Positions 1 through 6,835 of a stretch of 8,408 nucleotides of DNA are shown in pieces. Location of the stretch: contig MIBM01000138.1 in the NCBI GenBank assembly GCA_001830645.1, forward strand, positions 1,829-10,236. Direction: 5' to 3'. Each line of letters starts with the position of its first letter. Within the stretch, counting starts at the first letter, position 1. Origin of the DNA: Spirochaetes bacterium RIFOXYC1_FULL_54_7. Lineage in GTDB: Bacteria; Spirochaetota; Spirochaetia; Treponematales; UBA12059. Both the position numbers and the translations under genes were made by a program. The notes below the pieces were generated by a model that made no database searches, was not told where the DNA came from, and was given only the letters and a program-made list of their open reading frames with translations.

Positions 1-1
1 G

Positions 2-343
2 GTACGTGCCAAAAAAATAACCGACGGCATGGCCATCCGCTGCGCCCACTCAATAGCTGACTTTGCCGAAAAGCGCGGGATCAATCCCGATGACATCATT
101 GCCAAGATGGACGAGACAGACGTGTTCGCCATGGAAGCCGCGGACGTGGCAATGCAGGCGGTAAAGGAAGGCGTCGCCCGCACCCCCATGACCTGGGACC
201 AGGTACACGACCGAGCGATGGCCGACATCCTGGAAGCCAGGAAAACCACCGATGATCTGATGAAGCTTGGCCATATCAAGACACCACCGCAGTCGATGAT
301 CCAGGCGGCACTGGACTGGGCAGTGGCCGAAGTCCGGAAGTAG
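2..343 (+). CDS. Malic enzyme (oxaloacetate-decarboxylating malate dehydrogenase), C-terminal part
   Basis: The reading frame is open from the left edge of the window and ends at TAG 341-343, so only the last 113 residues are visible. The stretch beginning VRAKKITDGMAIRCAHSIAD, then VFAMEAADVAMQAVKEGVAR, resembles the C-terminal end of the NAD-binding domain of bacterial malic enzymes, where a 'VRA..IT..M..AAA..IA' helix is followed by 'VA.AV..AVA.GVAR'. These cytosolic enzymes convert malate to pyruvate and CO2 with reduction of NAD(P). The catalytic and nucleotide-binding motifs lie outside the window, so the assignment depends on this tail alone. The tail after GVAR (about 50 residues, helical and charged) is longer than in the shortest family members. 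The gene converges on a citrate/malate-type two-component system, a context that supports carboxylate metabolism. An internal ATG at 29 is not a plausible start because homology begins before it. Confidence 0.7.
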   Translation, partial: VRAKKITDGMAIRCAHSIADFAEKRGINPDDIIAKMDETDVFAMEAADVAMQAVKEGVARTPMTWDQVHDRAMADILEARKTTDDLMKLGHIKTPPQSMIQAALDWAVAEVRK

Positions 344-354
344 TTCCATCCCGT

Positions 355-390
355 ACTCCAGGCTTTGAAGCCGGCCTCAAAGCCTGGAGT
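355..390. repeat. Perfect 14-bp inverted repeat between convergent genes
   Basis: ACTCCAGGCTTTGA (355-368) and TCAAAGCCTGGAGT (377-390) are exact reverse complements around an 8-nt spacer AGCCGGCC. The hairpin would form in transcripts from either strand, so it can serve the convergent ends of the malic enzyme gene and the response regulator gene. Neither strand shows a T-run after the stem, so it is not a classic intrinsic terminator; a role as 3'-end stabiliser, Rho-linked or bidirectional terminator is inferred. The right arm contains the stop codon and last codons of the response regulator. Confidence 0.7.
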
Positions 391-1057
391 AGTAGACCAG
401 CGGTCGGCCCACTTTCTGGTATCGTACTTCCTTGCGGAGGCCCCCGGTCTCCGCAAGGTATTCCAGATAGCGGCGGGCAGTAACCCGGGAAACCGTCAGC
501 TTCTCCGCAATATCCGAGGAGAGCACCTCGCCCGCGGACTCCACAAGGCAAGCCTGTATTTTCTGCAGCGTCAAAAGCGATATGCCTTTGGGTAAGCGCG
601 AATCTGCCTGGTGTGCCGGAGAGCGGACCAACATGCTGTCTATCCGCACCTGATCAACCGCATCACCAGAACGCAGCGATTGGCGCCTGTCGCGGTATTC
701 CACCAGGGCTGTATAGTAACGGGTAAAATCGAAGGGCTTGATGATGTAGTCCACAATCCCGTAGCGTATCGACTGTTCCACCGTGCGGGTATCCTGGGCA
801 GCTGTTATCAGAATGAAATCAACCGGGTACTCAAGCCGTCGGGCTTCCTTCAGAAGCTCGATGCCATGCATGTCTGGTAGATAAACATCCAATATTACCA
901 GATCTACCTTTCCGAGGGCCAGTTCATCCAGGGCTGTCCTTCCGTTCAAAGCAAGCTTGACCACGGCAAAACCTTCGACCTGCTCGGTGGCCTGCCTGTT
1001 GATGTCTGCCACCATGAAGTCATCTTCCACTACCAGAACCCGGATAATGTCGTTCAT
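377..1057 (-). CDS. CitB/DcuR-type response regulator (receiver + HTH)
   Basis: This 226-residue cytosolic transcription factor is the output half of the adjacent two-component system. The N-terminal receiver domain (about 5-120) has the acidic cluster E11-D12-D13, the phosphoacceptor D57 in VILDVYLPD, T85 in ILITAAQD and K107 in IIKPFD. A linker leads to a C-terminal winged-helix/HTH region (about 158-223) with GISLLTLQKI, SSDIAEKLTVSRVTARRYLEYL and VGRPLVYY, the pattern of the CitB/DcuR/DpiA group that controls citrate, malate and fumarate genes. The start is the ATG at 1057 because GGAGG lies 7 nt before it and MNDIIRVLVVEDD begins the receiver fold; an in-frame upstream extension would lie inside the kinase gene. 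The ATG overlaps the kinase stop as ATGA, implying translational coupling. Length is normal for the family (about 220-240 residues). Whether citrate, malate or another C4 acid is sensed cannot be read from this protein. Confidence 0.93.
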   Translation of the reverse strand: MNDIIRVLVVEDDFMVADINRQATEQVEGFAVVKLALNGRTALDELALGKVDLVILDVYLPDMHGIELLKEARRLEYPVDFILITAAQDTRTVEQSIRYGIVDYIIKPFDFTRYYTALVEYRDRRQSLRSGDAVDQVRIDSMLVRSPAHQADSRLPKGISLLTLQKIQACLVESAGEVLSSDIAEKLTVSRVTARRYLEYLAETGGLRKEVRYQKVGRPLVYYSRL

Positions 1058-2709
1058 GCAGTTTCCTCCGGGTATTCCGAGCCGCACTCTTGGGTACCGA
1101 GTACCATGGAACAATCAAGCGTCACAGTAACCACCACCCCATGGTCTTCCGACACGTCGATCATACCACCGAGCATGGTGGTATGCATCTGTACAAGACT
1201 CAATCCTATTCCCATATTGCCGCCAGCGGACTTGGAGGTAAAGCCCCGTTCAAAGAGGTGCCCGCGCACCTGCGGATCAAGACCATCGCCGTTGTCTTCC
1301 ACCCGGACTATAAACCGGCCTCCGGCGATGAAGCACTCCACCAGTATGCGTTTGCCACTCCGCCCCAGGGGTTGAAGGGCTTCGATTGCGTTCTGCACAA
1401 GGTTGCCGATGATCGTGACAAGAGATGGAACCGCTTCGGTCTTCAGTGTTGGCAGCAGTGAACGCTCGCTGAGCTCAAGCTCGATGTTTGCTTCCTGGGC
1501 TTCGTTGATTTTGGCCAGGAGCAGGGCGGCTATGTCCGGTTCCCGTACCCTGGTTCGCAGGATATCGAATACTTTCTGCTGGACACTGACGGTTTTTACG
1601 ATGAAGCGTACCGCATCATCGTGCTTGCCCAGTTGCAGAAGCCCCGATACCACATGTAGCTTGTTCAGGTACTCATGGTGCTGGGCCCTCAGGGCATCGG
1701 TGTACTGCCTGACCTCGGTCAGTTCCTCAGCCAAGGCGCGTATCTCGCTCAGATCCCTGAAGGTTGCCACCGCTCCTATCGTCTCGGACCGCGACTTCAG
1801 AGGTATGCGGTTCACTATTATTACCGTGCGGTTGAGGACCTGTTCCTCGTCGATATGGGGAATGCCGGTGCGCATGACCTCCGGGAGCCTCGTACCGGGG
1901 ATGACCTCGGTGACAAGCCGGCCCTCCACCTGGTCATTGATATCCAGAAGGCGCCGGGCATTGTCGTTTATCAGAATAATCCGCTCATCTCTGTCGATCG
2001 CTACGATCCCTTCCTTGATGGAAGAGATGATTACATTCCGTTCCTCAAGCAGGGTGGCTATCTCGTGGGGTTCCAGGCCGAAGATTATCTTCTTGATGTT
2101 CCGGGACAGGAGGAGGGCTCCTATCAGACCGACGCCCAGACTGACAGCGGCCACCGATAGAAGGACTACGCCAATGCGGCGGGTTTCCCTATCCAGATCC
2201 TGTAATAGAAGCCCCACGGATACAACGCCCAATTGATGTCCACTCTCATCCAGGACCGGCACGAAGGCCCTGATGGAAAGGCCAAGGGTTCCTACAGCCT
2301 TCGAGATGTAGGTTTCTCCTTCCAGGGATGCACGTTCGTCTCCCCCTACAAAACGCTGCCCCAGGCGGTCGGCCACGGGGTGGCTGTATCTGACAGAGTC
2401 CATGTTAAAGACGACCACATAGCTGGTCTCGGAAATGATCCTGTACTGCTCGGCTATCGGTTGTATCACCGCAGCTGGGTCAGAAGCCCCGAAACCGGCT
2501 ATAACGTCCTGGTCATGGGAGACTCGCTGGGCTATGGCCATCACCTTCGTGGAGCTTTTTTCCACAATGTAATTGCGGAAGAAATGCTGGACAAAGGCAG
2601 TTTCAAAAATGGCAAAAACTACAGCCACAGCCAGTACAACGAGGAATATGCGCTGACTGAGGCTTATACGAGGCAAGCGAGCCCGGTTCCGCCAGTCGTT
2701 TCTTGTCAC
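1054..2709 (-). CDS. CitA/DcuS-type sensor histidine kinase
   Basis: This 551-residue inner-membrane sensor kinase partners the response regulator downstream. Order of parts: TM1 (about 21-39), periplasmic PDC/Cache sensor (about 40-177), TM2 (about 179-202), cytosolic PAS (about 218-325), SpoOB-like dimerisation helix with RAQHHEYLNKLHVVSGLLQLG (phosphoacceptor most likely H345), and HATPase domain with N-box N436/N440 (GNLVQNAIEAL), G1 EDNGDG (471-476) and G2 GGNMGIGL (496-503). The sensor retains VRYSHP (R107, H110), FVGGDE and TLGLSIRAFVP (R147), positions that bind carboxylates in the CitA/DcuS family, so a di- or tricarboxylate stimulus is likely. The start is GTG at 2709, overlapping the LacI-gene stop as GTGA. 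No Shine-Dalgarno sequence is visible before it, so translation probably depends on coupling; a later start would cut into the N-terminal segment before TM1. It ends in ATGA with the regulator gene. Which acid is bound is unknown. Confidence 0.93.
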   Translation of the reverse strand: MTRNDWRNRARLPRISLSQRIFLVVLAVAVVFAIFETAFVQHFFRNYIVEKSSTKVMAIAQRVSHDQDVIAGFGASDPAAVIQPIAEQYRIISETSYVVVFNMDSVRYSHPVADRLGQRFVGGDERASLEGETYISKAVGTLGLSIRAFVPVLDESGHQLGVVSVGLLLQDLDRETRRIGVVLLSVAAVSLGVGLIGALLLSRNIKKIIFGLEPHEIATLLEERNVIISSIKEGIVAIDRDERIILINDNARRLLDINDQVEGRLVTEVIPGTRLPEVMRTGIPHIDEEQVLNRTVIIVNRIPLKSRSETIGAVATFRDLSEIRALAEELTEVRQYTDALRAQHHEYLNKLHVVSGLLQLGKHDDAVRFIVKTVSVQQKVFDILRTRVREPDIAALLLAKINEAQEANIELELSERSLLPTLKTEAVPSLVTIIGNLVQNAIEALQPLGRSGKRILVECFIAGGRFIVRVEDNGDGLDPQVRGHLFERGFTSKSAGGNMGIGLSLVQMHTTMLGGMIDVSEDHGVVVTVTLDCSMVLGTQECGSEYPEETA

Positions 2710-3809
2710 ACCACACTATACCAGTGCCTGCGGCAGGCTGGCAACGAGAATGTATGATCGATCCTGGACGCCAGGGAGTCTCTGCCAGCTTTGGGGACAG
2801 ATTTACGCTCTACGATTGTCCCGGCAATGGCAACCTTCTGTTTGGCATCCCCACCGGCCAGGGAATCAAAAAGCAGATTCGCGGCACTCTGGCCGGCTTC
2901 GAACATATGCAAGTCCATCGTGGTTAGCTGGGGGTCAGAAATCCTCGAATAGAGGGAATTGTTCCTGCCCATAACCGAGATATCCTCAGGTACCGAGAGT
3001 CCGCTTTGCTTGATCGCTGTTGTGATACTGGCAGCCATGATGTCGGACATGCAACAAATGGCTTCCACAGGGATTCCCATGTCCAGGAACCTGGAGAACT
3101 CCTTTGCCGAATCCTCTGCAGTGTAGTTGCCATAGATCACGTAGCGATCATCAAAAGGAATGCCCCTTTGTTTAAGCAGGTTGGGTATTTTTTTCATCAT
3201 ACTCCGGGTATGGACATCTTTTTCCCGTCCCAGCACCAGGAGGATCTGCCTGAACCCTTTCCCCAACAGGTATTCAATCCCAAGGGTGGAATCAAGATCT
3301 TTTAAAATCACCTGATTGATGGGCAAATCCAGCTCGGGAATATTGAGGGTTACGTATGGCTTTTGCAGGTTTTGCAACTCCTGCACATTCGCAAGAATAT
3401 CCTGCAGGGAGCAGAAACCAGTACTGAACAAGATATATCCATCACAACCCACACTCGCGGTAAGTTGTCTTTTGGCTATTTCCGAGGAGGTTCCTGCAAA
3501 GGAAGGAAAGAAAAGCATGGCATAGCCGTTGGCAGATAACCTGGATTGCACTCCGGACAGAATGGGATTGGTGAAGTCATTCATGAACATGGGGACGATA
3601 GTTGGAAAGATGATGCCGATGATATTGGATTTGCTGGTGGAGAGGTTGCGGGCAAACATATTCCTCTGGTACTTGAATTTCTTGATCGCTTCATCAATTT
3701 TGAGCTTTGTCCGGGGGCTTATGCGGTTTGTCGCGTTGTCATTCAGATATATGGAGACGGAAGCGGATGAAACTCCAACATATTGTGCAATTTCCTTTAA
3801 TGTACTCAT
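2706..3809 (-). CDS. LacI-family transcriptional regulator
   Basis: A 367-residue DNA-binding repressor with the LacI/GalR layout. The N-terminal HTH (about 2-24) reads TLKEIAQYVGVSSASVSIYLND; the hinge helix follows (MFARNLSTSKSNIIGIIFP, about 51-69, with the hinge Leu at 56); the rest is a periplasmic-binding-protein-like effector domain, including GYILFSTG, AICCMSDIMAA, PEDISVMGRNN and QLTTMDLHMFEAG. The start is ATG 3809 because AGGTG lies 6 nt upstream and MSTLKEIA is the usual family start; an in-frame GTG at 3818 is part of that Shine-Dalgarno stretch. The recognition region has SASVSIYLN where most members have xxTVSRVLN. About 25 residues follow the usual family end (ERKSVPKAG) and run into the kinase gene. 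Divergent from an ABC importer operon and flanked by two matching operator-like sites, it is the likely repressor of that operon and of itself. The effector is unknown; a sugar, purine or other small molecule are all possible. Confidence 0.93.
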   Translation of the reverse strand: MSTLKEIAQYVGVSSASVSIYLNDNATNRISPRTKLKIDEAIKKFKYQRNMFARNLSTSKSNIIGIIFPTIVPMFMNDFTNPILSGVQSRLSANGYAMLFFPSFAGTSSEIAKRQLTASVGCDGYILFSTGFCSLQDILANVQELQNLQKPYVTLNIPELDLPINQVILKDLDSTLGIEYLLGKGFRQILLVLGREKDVHTRSMMKKIPNLLKQRGIPFDDRYVIYGNYTAEDSAKEFSRFLDMGIPVEAICCMSDIMAASITTAIKQSGLSVPEDISVMGRNNSLYSRISDPQLTTMDLHMFEAGQSAANLLFDSLAGGDAKQKVAIAGTIVERKSVPKAGRDSLASRIDHTFSLPACRRHWYSVV

Positions 3810-3827
3810 GTTTATCACCTGTATTAC

Positions 3828-3856
3828 AGTCTATGATGTTACCCGATTAACGTCAA
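3828..3856 (-). promoter_or_regulatory. Putative lacI-kinase-regulator promoter
   Basis: On the minus strand TTGACG (3856-3851) and TAGACT (3833-3828) are separated by 17 nt. The predicted transcription start near 3821 would leave only about 12 nt of leader, which still includes the AGGTG ribosome site, so the placement is tight but possible. An alternative upstream pair, TTGATA (3951-3946) and TATAGT (3926-3921), has a poorer 19-nt spacer. The operator-like site sits in the spacer of the first pair, which favours it. Confidence 0.4.
3836..3851. promoter_or_regulatory. Putative LacI-family operator O1 (lacI side)
   Basis: ATGTTACCCGATTAAC contains half-sites GTTA and TAAC around a central CG, the usual centre for LacI-family operators. 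It matches 13 of 15 bases of the second site at 4056-4070. It lies 30 bp upstream of the lacI start and within the putative promoter spacer, consistent with autoregulation. Confidence 0.55.
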
Positions 3857-4026
3857 GAAAATTCTTAATGCTGGAATATACTTCAGATGGCTCAAATAAC
3901 AAACCAGTCTGCGAATTCAAACTATATTTATACCATTCAATGATTTATCAAGTATGATTCTCAGCGGATTCCAGGCACTGATGGCTTGATTTCTATAATT
4001 TTGCGCCTGGATTCACTGAAACCACA

Positions 4027-4055
4027 TTGACAACCATGGACATCTGATTCATAGT
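4027..4055 (+). promoter_or_regulatory. Putative promoter of the ABC importer operon
   Basis: A perfect TTGACA (4027-4032) is followed after 17 nt by CATAGT (4050-4055), four of six matches to TATAAT. A TAGTAT at 4052-4057 is an alternative -10 with a 19-nt spacer. Transcription would start near 4062, inside the operator-like palindrome, leaving a leader of about 100 nt before the first permease gene. Confidence 0.6.
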
Positions 4056-4073
4056 ATGTTAACCGGTTAATAT
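4056..4073. promoter_or_regulatory. Putative LacI-family operator O2 (ABC operon side)
   Basis: TTAACCGGTTAA (4059-4070) is a perfect 12-bp palindrome with central CG, and the symmetry extends to 4056-4073 with one mismatched pair (4058/4071). It covers the expected transcription start just after the TTGACA promoter, an ideal position for repression. It resembles the site at 3836-3851; the centres are 220 bp apart, close to 21 helical turns. Confidence 0.65.
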
Positions 4074-4161
4074 TGGATATCAACAGAGTTCAGGCGTATG
4101 ATGGTTGCATACATCCAGGCTTTATAGAAGACTAAATTCCATTCGGCAGACAGGAATTCCA

Positions 4162-4995
4162 ATGAAAACAAGCCGCTATGTGGTTTTACTTGGACCCTTC
4201 GTGATCCTGGCTATGGTCTGCCTCATGATCCCTCTCTTTATCACCATCCTCCCCAGTTTCTTCACTCCTGGCTTCAGCTTCTCGTACTACACCGACTTTT
4301 TCACTGATTCCTTTTCCAGAAACATCCTGATACGGTCCCTCAGATTATCCCTCATCACTACGGTGATCTGCATAGTCATCGGGCTTCCAGCCTCATACTA
4401 CATCAGCCTCATGAAGGAGAACCGGCGGAGGATCATCCTCTCCCTCATCCTCTTTCCCCTGCTTACCAATGCAGTGGTACGGGGTTTTGCCTGGATCAGT
4501 ATTCTGGGAAAAAATGGCTTGATAAACCAGTTGCTCCAGTGTCTCGGTCTTGTGGATGAGCCTGTCAAGCTCCTGTACACCGACTTCGCCATCGTCGTGG
4601 GCTCGGTATACCTCTTCCTGCCGGTCATGCTCTCAACGCTGACTTCAGTCATGGAAGGCATCGGCGAGGATGTGATCGAAGCCGCGTACAGCCTGGGCGC
4701 TCCTCCGGTTGCCACTTTTTTCAAAGTCATCGTTCCCTTGTCATTCTCGGGAGTTCTGGTAGCAGGGGTGCTGGTATTCGCTGGAACCATCAGCGCCTAC
4801 ACGACACCTACCTTGCTTGGAGGAAACCAGAACATGATGCTGGCCACGCTGTTGTATCAACAGTCCAATACCTTGTCAAATTGGACAAACTCTGCCGTCA
4901 TAGCCTTCATCATGATACTGATCAGTCTCGGGGTTATGAAGATATTCAACCTCATAGCCGCCACGGTGGACAAGCGGGCTGAAGGCCATGTATAA
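4162..4995 (+). CDS. ABC importer permease, PotB type
   Basis: This 277-residue inner-membrane protein is one half of the transmembrane channel of a binding-protein-dependent importer in the polyamine/opine/phosphonate-type group. It has about six hydrophobic segments, starting with YVVLLGPFVILAMVCLMIPLF (about 6-26), and the cytosolic EAA loop EAAYSLGAPPVATFFKVIVPLSFSG (from E173) that docks on the ATPase. The RGFAWISILGKNGLIN stretch (107-122) is characteristic of PotB-like permeases. The start is ATG 4162, with GGA 6 nt before it and a leader-less MKTSRYVVLLGPF; a TTG at 4105 would add 19 residues without similarity. It is the first gene of the operon and overlaps the next permease by 8 nt. 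Polyamine specificity is not implied, since this permease family also serves other substrates. Confidence 0.92.
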   Translation: MKTSRYVVLLGPFVILAMVCLMIPLFITILPSFFTPGFSFSYYTDFFTDSFSRNILIRSLRLSLITTVICIVIGLPASYYISLMKENRRRIILSLILFPLLTNAVVRGFAWISILGKNGLINQLLQCLGLVDEPVKLLYTDFAIVVGSVYLFLPVMLSTLTSVMEGIGEDVIEAAYSLGAPPVATFFKVIVPLSFSGVLVAGVLVFAGTISAYTTPTLLGGNQNMMLATLLYQQSNTLSNWTNSAVIAFIMILISLGVMKIFNLIAATVDKRAEGHV

Positions 4996-5788
4996 GCATC
5001 GACTGGTCACCATAGTCGCCTGGCTGTGCTTCGCCTTCATCTTCCTTCCGCTCATCCTTATCGTCGTGACCTCCTTCAACAGCGCTGACAGCATCAGCCT
5101 CCCTCTGGAAGGGTTCAGCCTGCAGTGGTTTGTCAAAGTGTTCAGATCGCGATCCCTGGTTCAGAGCCTGAAGAACAGCCTTGTTCTTGCCTTGGTATCT
5201 TCAACGATCGGCATCGTTTTTGGCCTGCTCAGCAGCATCGCCTTGGTGAAACGTCCAGGAAAGATCAGCACTATTCTGCTTTCCATCTTCCTCTCCCCTT
5301 CCCTGATTCCAGGCATTGTCATTGGCTATGTGCTGTTCCACTTCCTGGTGGTCAGCTTGCAGCTTCCCTTGAACCTTGCTTTGATCCTCGGTCACCTTCT
5401 GGTCGTCATGCCGTATAGTGTCAGGATCATCTGCGCGAGCCTCAAGGATATAGATGAAAGTCTGGAAGAAGCAGCCCTGACCCTCGGTTGTCCTCCTTCC
5501 CGAGCCTTCATGAAGGTAGTACTACCGAACCTCAGGCCAGCCATGATTTCAGCATTCATGCTTTCTTTCATCAACTCCTTCAACAACATTCCAGTCTCGA
5601 TGTATCTGAAGGGACCAGGAATGAATACCCTCCCCTACGCCATGATGAACCACATCGAATACAACTACGATCCCACTGTCAGTGCGCTCTCGGTGATGCT
5701 TATGGGTTTGACACTGGTCTTGATGATTGCCATGGACTGGTCCATGAGCGCCCAGCGACTGAAATCAAAGGCAGCACAGGGAGAATAG
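4988..5788 (+). CDS. ABC importer permease, PotC type
   Basis: The 266-residue partner permease forms the channel with the upstream PotB-type protein. Hydrophobic segments include IVAWLCFAFIFLPLILIVVTSF (about 9-30), an expanded helix at about 63-85, and others to the C-terminus. The typical PotC features are seen: SFNSADSISLPLEGFSLQWF after the first helix, the LSPSLIPGIVIGYVL segment (102-116) and the EAA loop EEAALTLGCPPSRAFMKVVLPNLRPA (from about E160). Its ATG 4988 lies within the last codons of the preceding gene (8-nt overlap), with only a weak AAGG before it, so it is probably translated by coupling. Length is normal for the family. It ends 9 nt before the ATPase gene. Confidence 0.92.
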   Translation: MYKHRLVTIVAWLCFAFIFLPLILIVVTSFNSADSISLPLEGFSLQWFVKVFRSRSLVQSLKNSLVLALVSSTIGIVFGLLSSIALVKRPGKISTILLSIFLSPSLIPGIVIGYVLFHFLVVSLQLPLNLALILGHLLVVMPYSVRIICASLKDIDESLEEAALTLGCPPSRAFMKVVLPNLRPAMISAFMLSFINSFNNIPVSMYLKGPGMNTLPYAMMNHIEYNYDPTVSALSVMLMGLTLVLMIAMDWSMSAQRLKSKAAQGE

Positions 5789-5797
5789 GAGATCTAC

Positions 5798-6805
5798 ATG
5801 AGTTATGGAGAACTACGGCATATCAATGTCTCCTATGATAAAAAAAACTTCGTTCTTCAGGACCTGTCCCTGGATATCCATGAAGGAGAACTGCTATCCC
5901 TGTTGGGTCCTTCGGGCTGCGGCAAAACCACCACCTTGCGGGTCATCGCCGGCTTGATCGATCCTGTTGGCGGGACCTTTGAGCTGGATGGAACGGACAT
6001 GACCCATGTACAGGTTCACAAGAGGAACTTTGGCATGGTATTCCAGAGTTACGCCCTCTTTCCCCATCTGACGGTATTCGACAACATTGCGTTCGGACTG
6101 AAGCTCCGCAATGTAGAAGAAGCAGCCATCCGGAAACAGGTGGGCAAGATTATGGAGATCTGTGGCATCGAGGGATTCGAGAAACGCTTTCCCAAGCAAC
6201 TCTCCGGCGGGCAGAGGCAGCGGGTAGCCTTGGCCAGAGCCCTGGTCATCGAGCCAAAGTTGCTGCTCCTGGATGAACCGCTGTCCAATCTGGATGCGCA
6301 ACTGAGGCTGCAGATGCGGACATCCATCAAGCGGATCCAGCAGGAACTGGGTATATCCAGCGTGTTTGTCACCCATGACCAGGAAGAATGCTTTTCCATC
6401 TCTGACCAGGTTGCCATAATGCAGAACGGCAAGATAGAGCAGTGCGACAGCCCTGAACAGATCTATTCCCATCCTGCAAGCGAAATGGTGGCACGCTTCG
6501 TGGGCTTCAGGAATTTCTTTACTGTCGAACAGGCAGTCGGGCTGCATATTGTAGCAGGGAATTTTGACAAGATGGCAACCATGATGTGCATCCGGCCGGA
6601 AGACATTGTCCTGGGCGATAAGACCTTCTCGGTTTCAATGCCAGGAACCGTGGAGGTCCGTACCTACCTTGGCAAAGCATACCAGTACGAAGTAAAGACT
6701 CCCCTCGGCATGGTAACGGTCGCCAGCAGCGAGGATACTGTCTACGCTGTAGGAGCTACGGTAGGACTCGGGTTCCCCCGGGAAAAACTTGTTTTCCTGA
6801 ATTGA
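5798..6805 (+). CDS. ABC importer ATPase, PotA type
   Basis: A 335-residue cytosolic ATPase that powers the importer. All ABC motifs are intact: Walker A GPSGCGKTT (37-45), Q-loop Q83 in VFQSYALFPH, signature LSGGQRQRVALARAL (135-149), Walker B LLLLDEP (155-161), D-loop SNLDA (163-167) and switch His193 in VTHDQEE. The C-terminal part (about 235-333), with CIRPEDIVLG, is a TOBE-type regulatory domain as in PotA/MalK/FbpC-class proteins. The start ATG 5798 has AGGAG 6 nt upstream. It follows the PotC-type gene by 9 nt and precedes the binding-protein gene by 56 nt. Length is slightly below that of E. coli PotA (378), mostly in the C-terminal region. Substrate is not set by this subunit. Confidence 0.94.
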   Translation: MSYGELRHINVSYDKKNFVLQDLSLDIHEGELLSLLGPSGCGKTTTLRVIAGLIDPVGGTFELDGTDMTHVQVHKRNFGMVFQSYALFPHLTVFDNIAFGLKLRNVEEAAIRKQVGKIMEICGIEGFEKRFPKQLSGGQRQRVALARALVIEPKLLLLDEPLSNLDAQLRLQMRTSIKRIQQELGISSVFVTHDQEECFSISDQVAIMQNGKIEQCDSPEQIYSHPASEMVARFVGFRNFFTVEQAVGLHIVAGNFDKMATMMCIRPEDIVLGDKTFSVSMPGTVEVRTYLGKAYQYEVKTPLGMVTVASSEDTVYAVGATVGLGFPREKLVFLN

Positions 6806-6819
6806 CAAAGGTTATTCGT

Positions 6820-6835
6820 TCCGCCGTATGGCGGA
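6820..6835 (+). other. Small GC-rich hairpin before the binding-protein gene
   Basis: TCCGCC (6820-6825) and GGCGGA (6830-6835) are exact complements around a GTAT loop, in the 56-nt gap between the ATPase and binding-protein genes. No T-run follows, so termination is unlikely; it may shield or mark the 5' end of a processed binding-protein message. This is inference from position alone. Confidence 0.45.

Larger units (their letters stand above)
3810..4161. other. Divergent regulatory region between lacI and the ABC operon
   Basis: This 352-bp A+T-richer stretch has no convincing gene. It holds the two putative promoters and two operator-like sites listed separately. It also has an imperfect inverted repeat, GATTCCAGGC (3967-3976) with GCCTGGATTC (4005-4014), one mismatch in ten and a 28-nt spacer, whose role is unknown. 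A lone TATAAT (3994-3999) lies in that spacer without a recognisable -35 at the right distance. The only forward start upstream of the first permease ATG in its frame is a TTG at 4105 lacking family similarity. Confidence 0.7.

Noticed and set aside
1403..2236. Long plus-strand open frame (277 codons) opposite the kinase gene
   Set aside because: It is Ser/Arg-rich without any recognisable domain and lies fully antisense to a kinase with all motifs intact; it is a frame shadow.
3529..3957. Plus-strand open frame (142 codons) opposite the lacI start and intergenic region
   Set aside because: Antisense to the HTH and hinge of the repressor and crosses its promoter; no similarity to a known family.
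3994..3999. Perfect TATAAT as the main promoter of the ABC operon
   Set aside because: No -35-like hexamer stands 16-18 nt upstream, whereas TTGACA at 4027 with the adjoining operator gives a better explanation.
3967..4014. Imperfect inverted repeat as a transcription terminator or riboswitch
   Set aside because: It lies upstream of the proposed start of transcription, has a 28-nt loop and no T-run, so neither role is supported.
4105..4161. TTG start giving the PotB-type permease 19 more residues
   Set aside because: The added residues lack family similarity, while ATG 4162 has a ribosome site at the right distance and the usual permease N-terminus.
5894..6547. Minus-strand open frame (217 codons) opposite the ATPase gene
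   Set aside because: It is antisense to a complete set of ABC motifs and shows no known domain or ribosome site.
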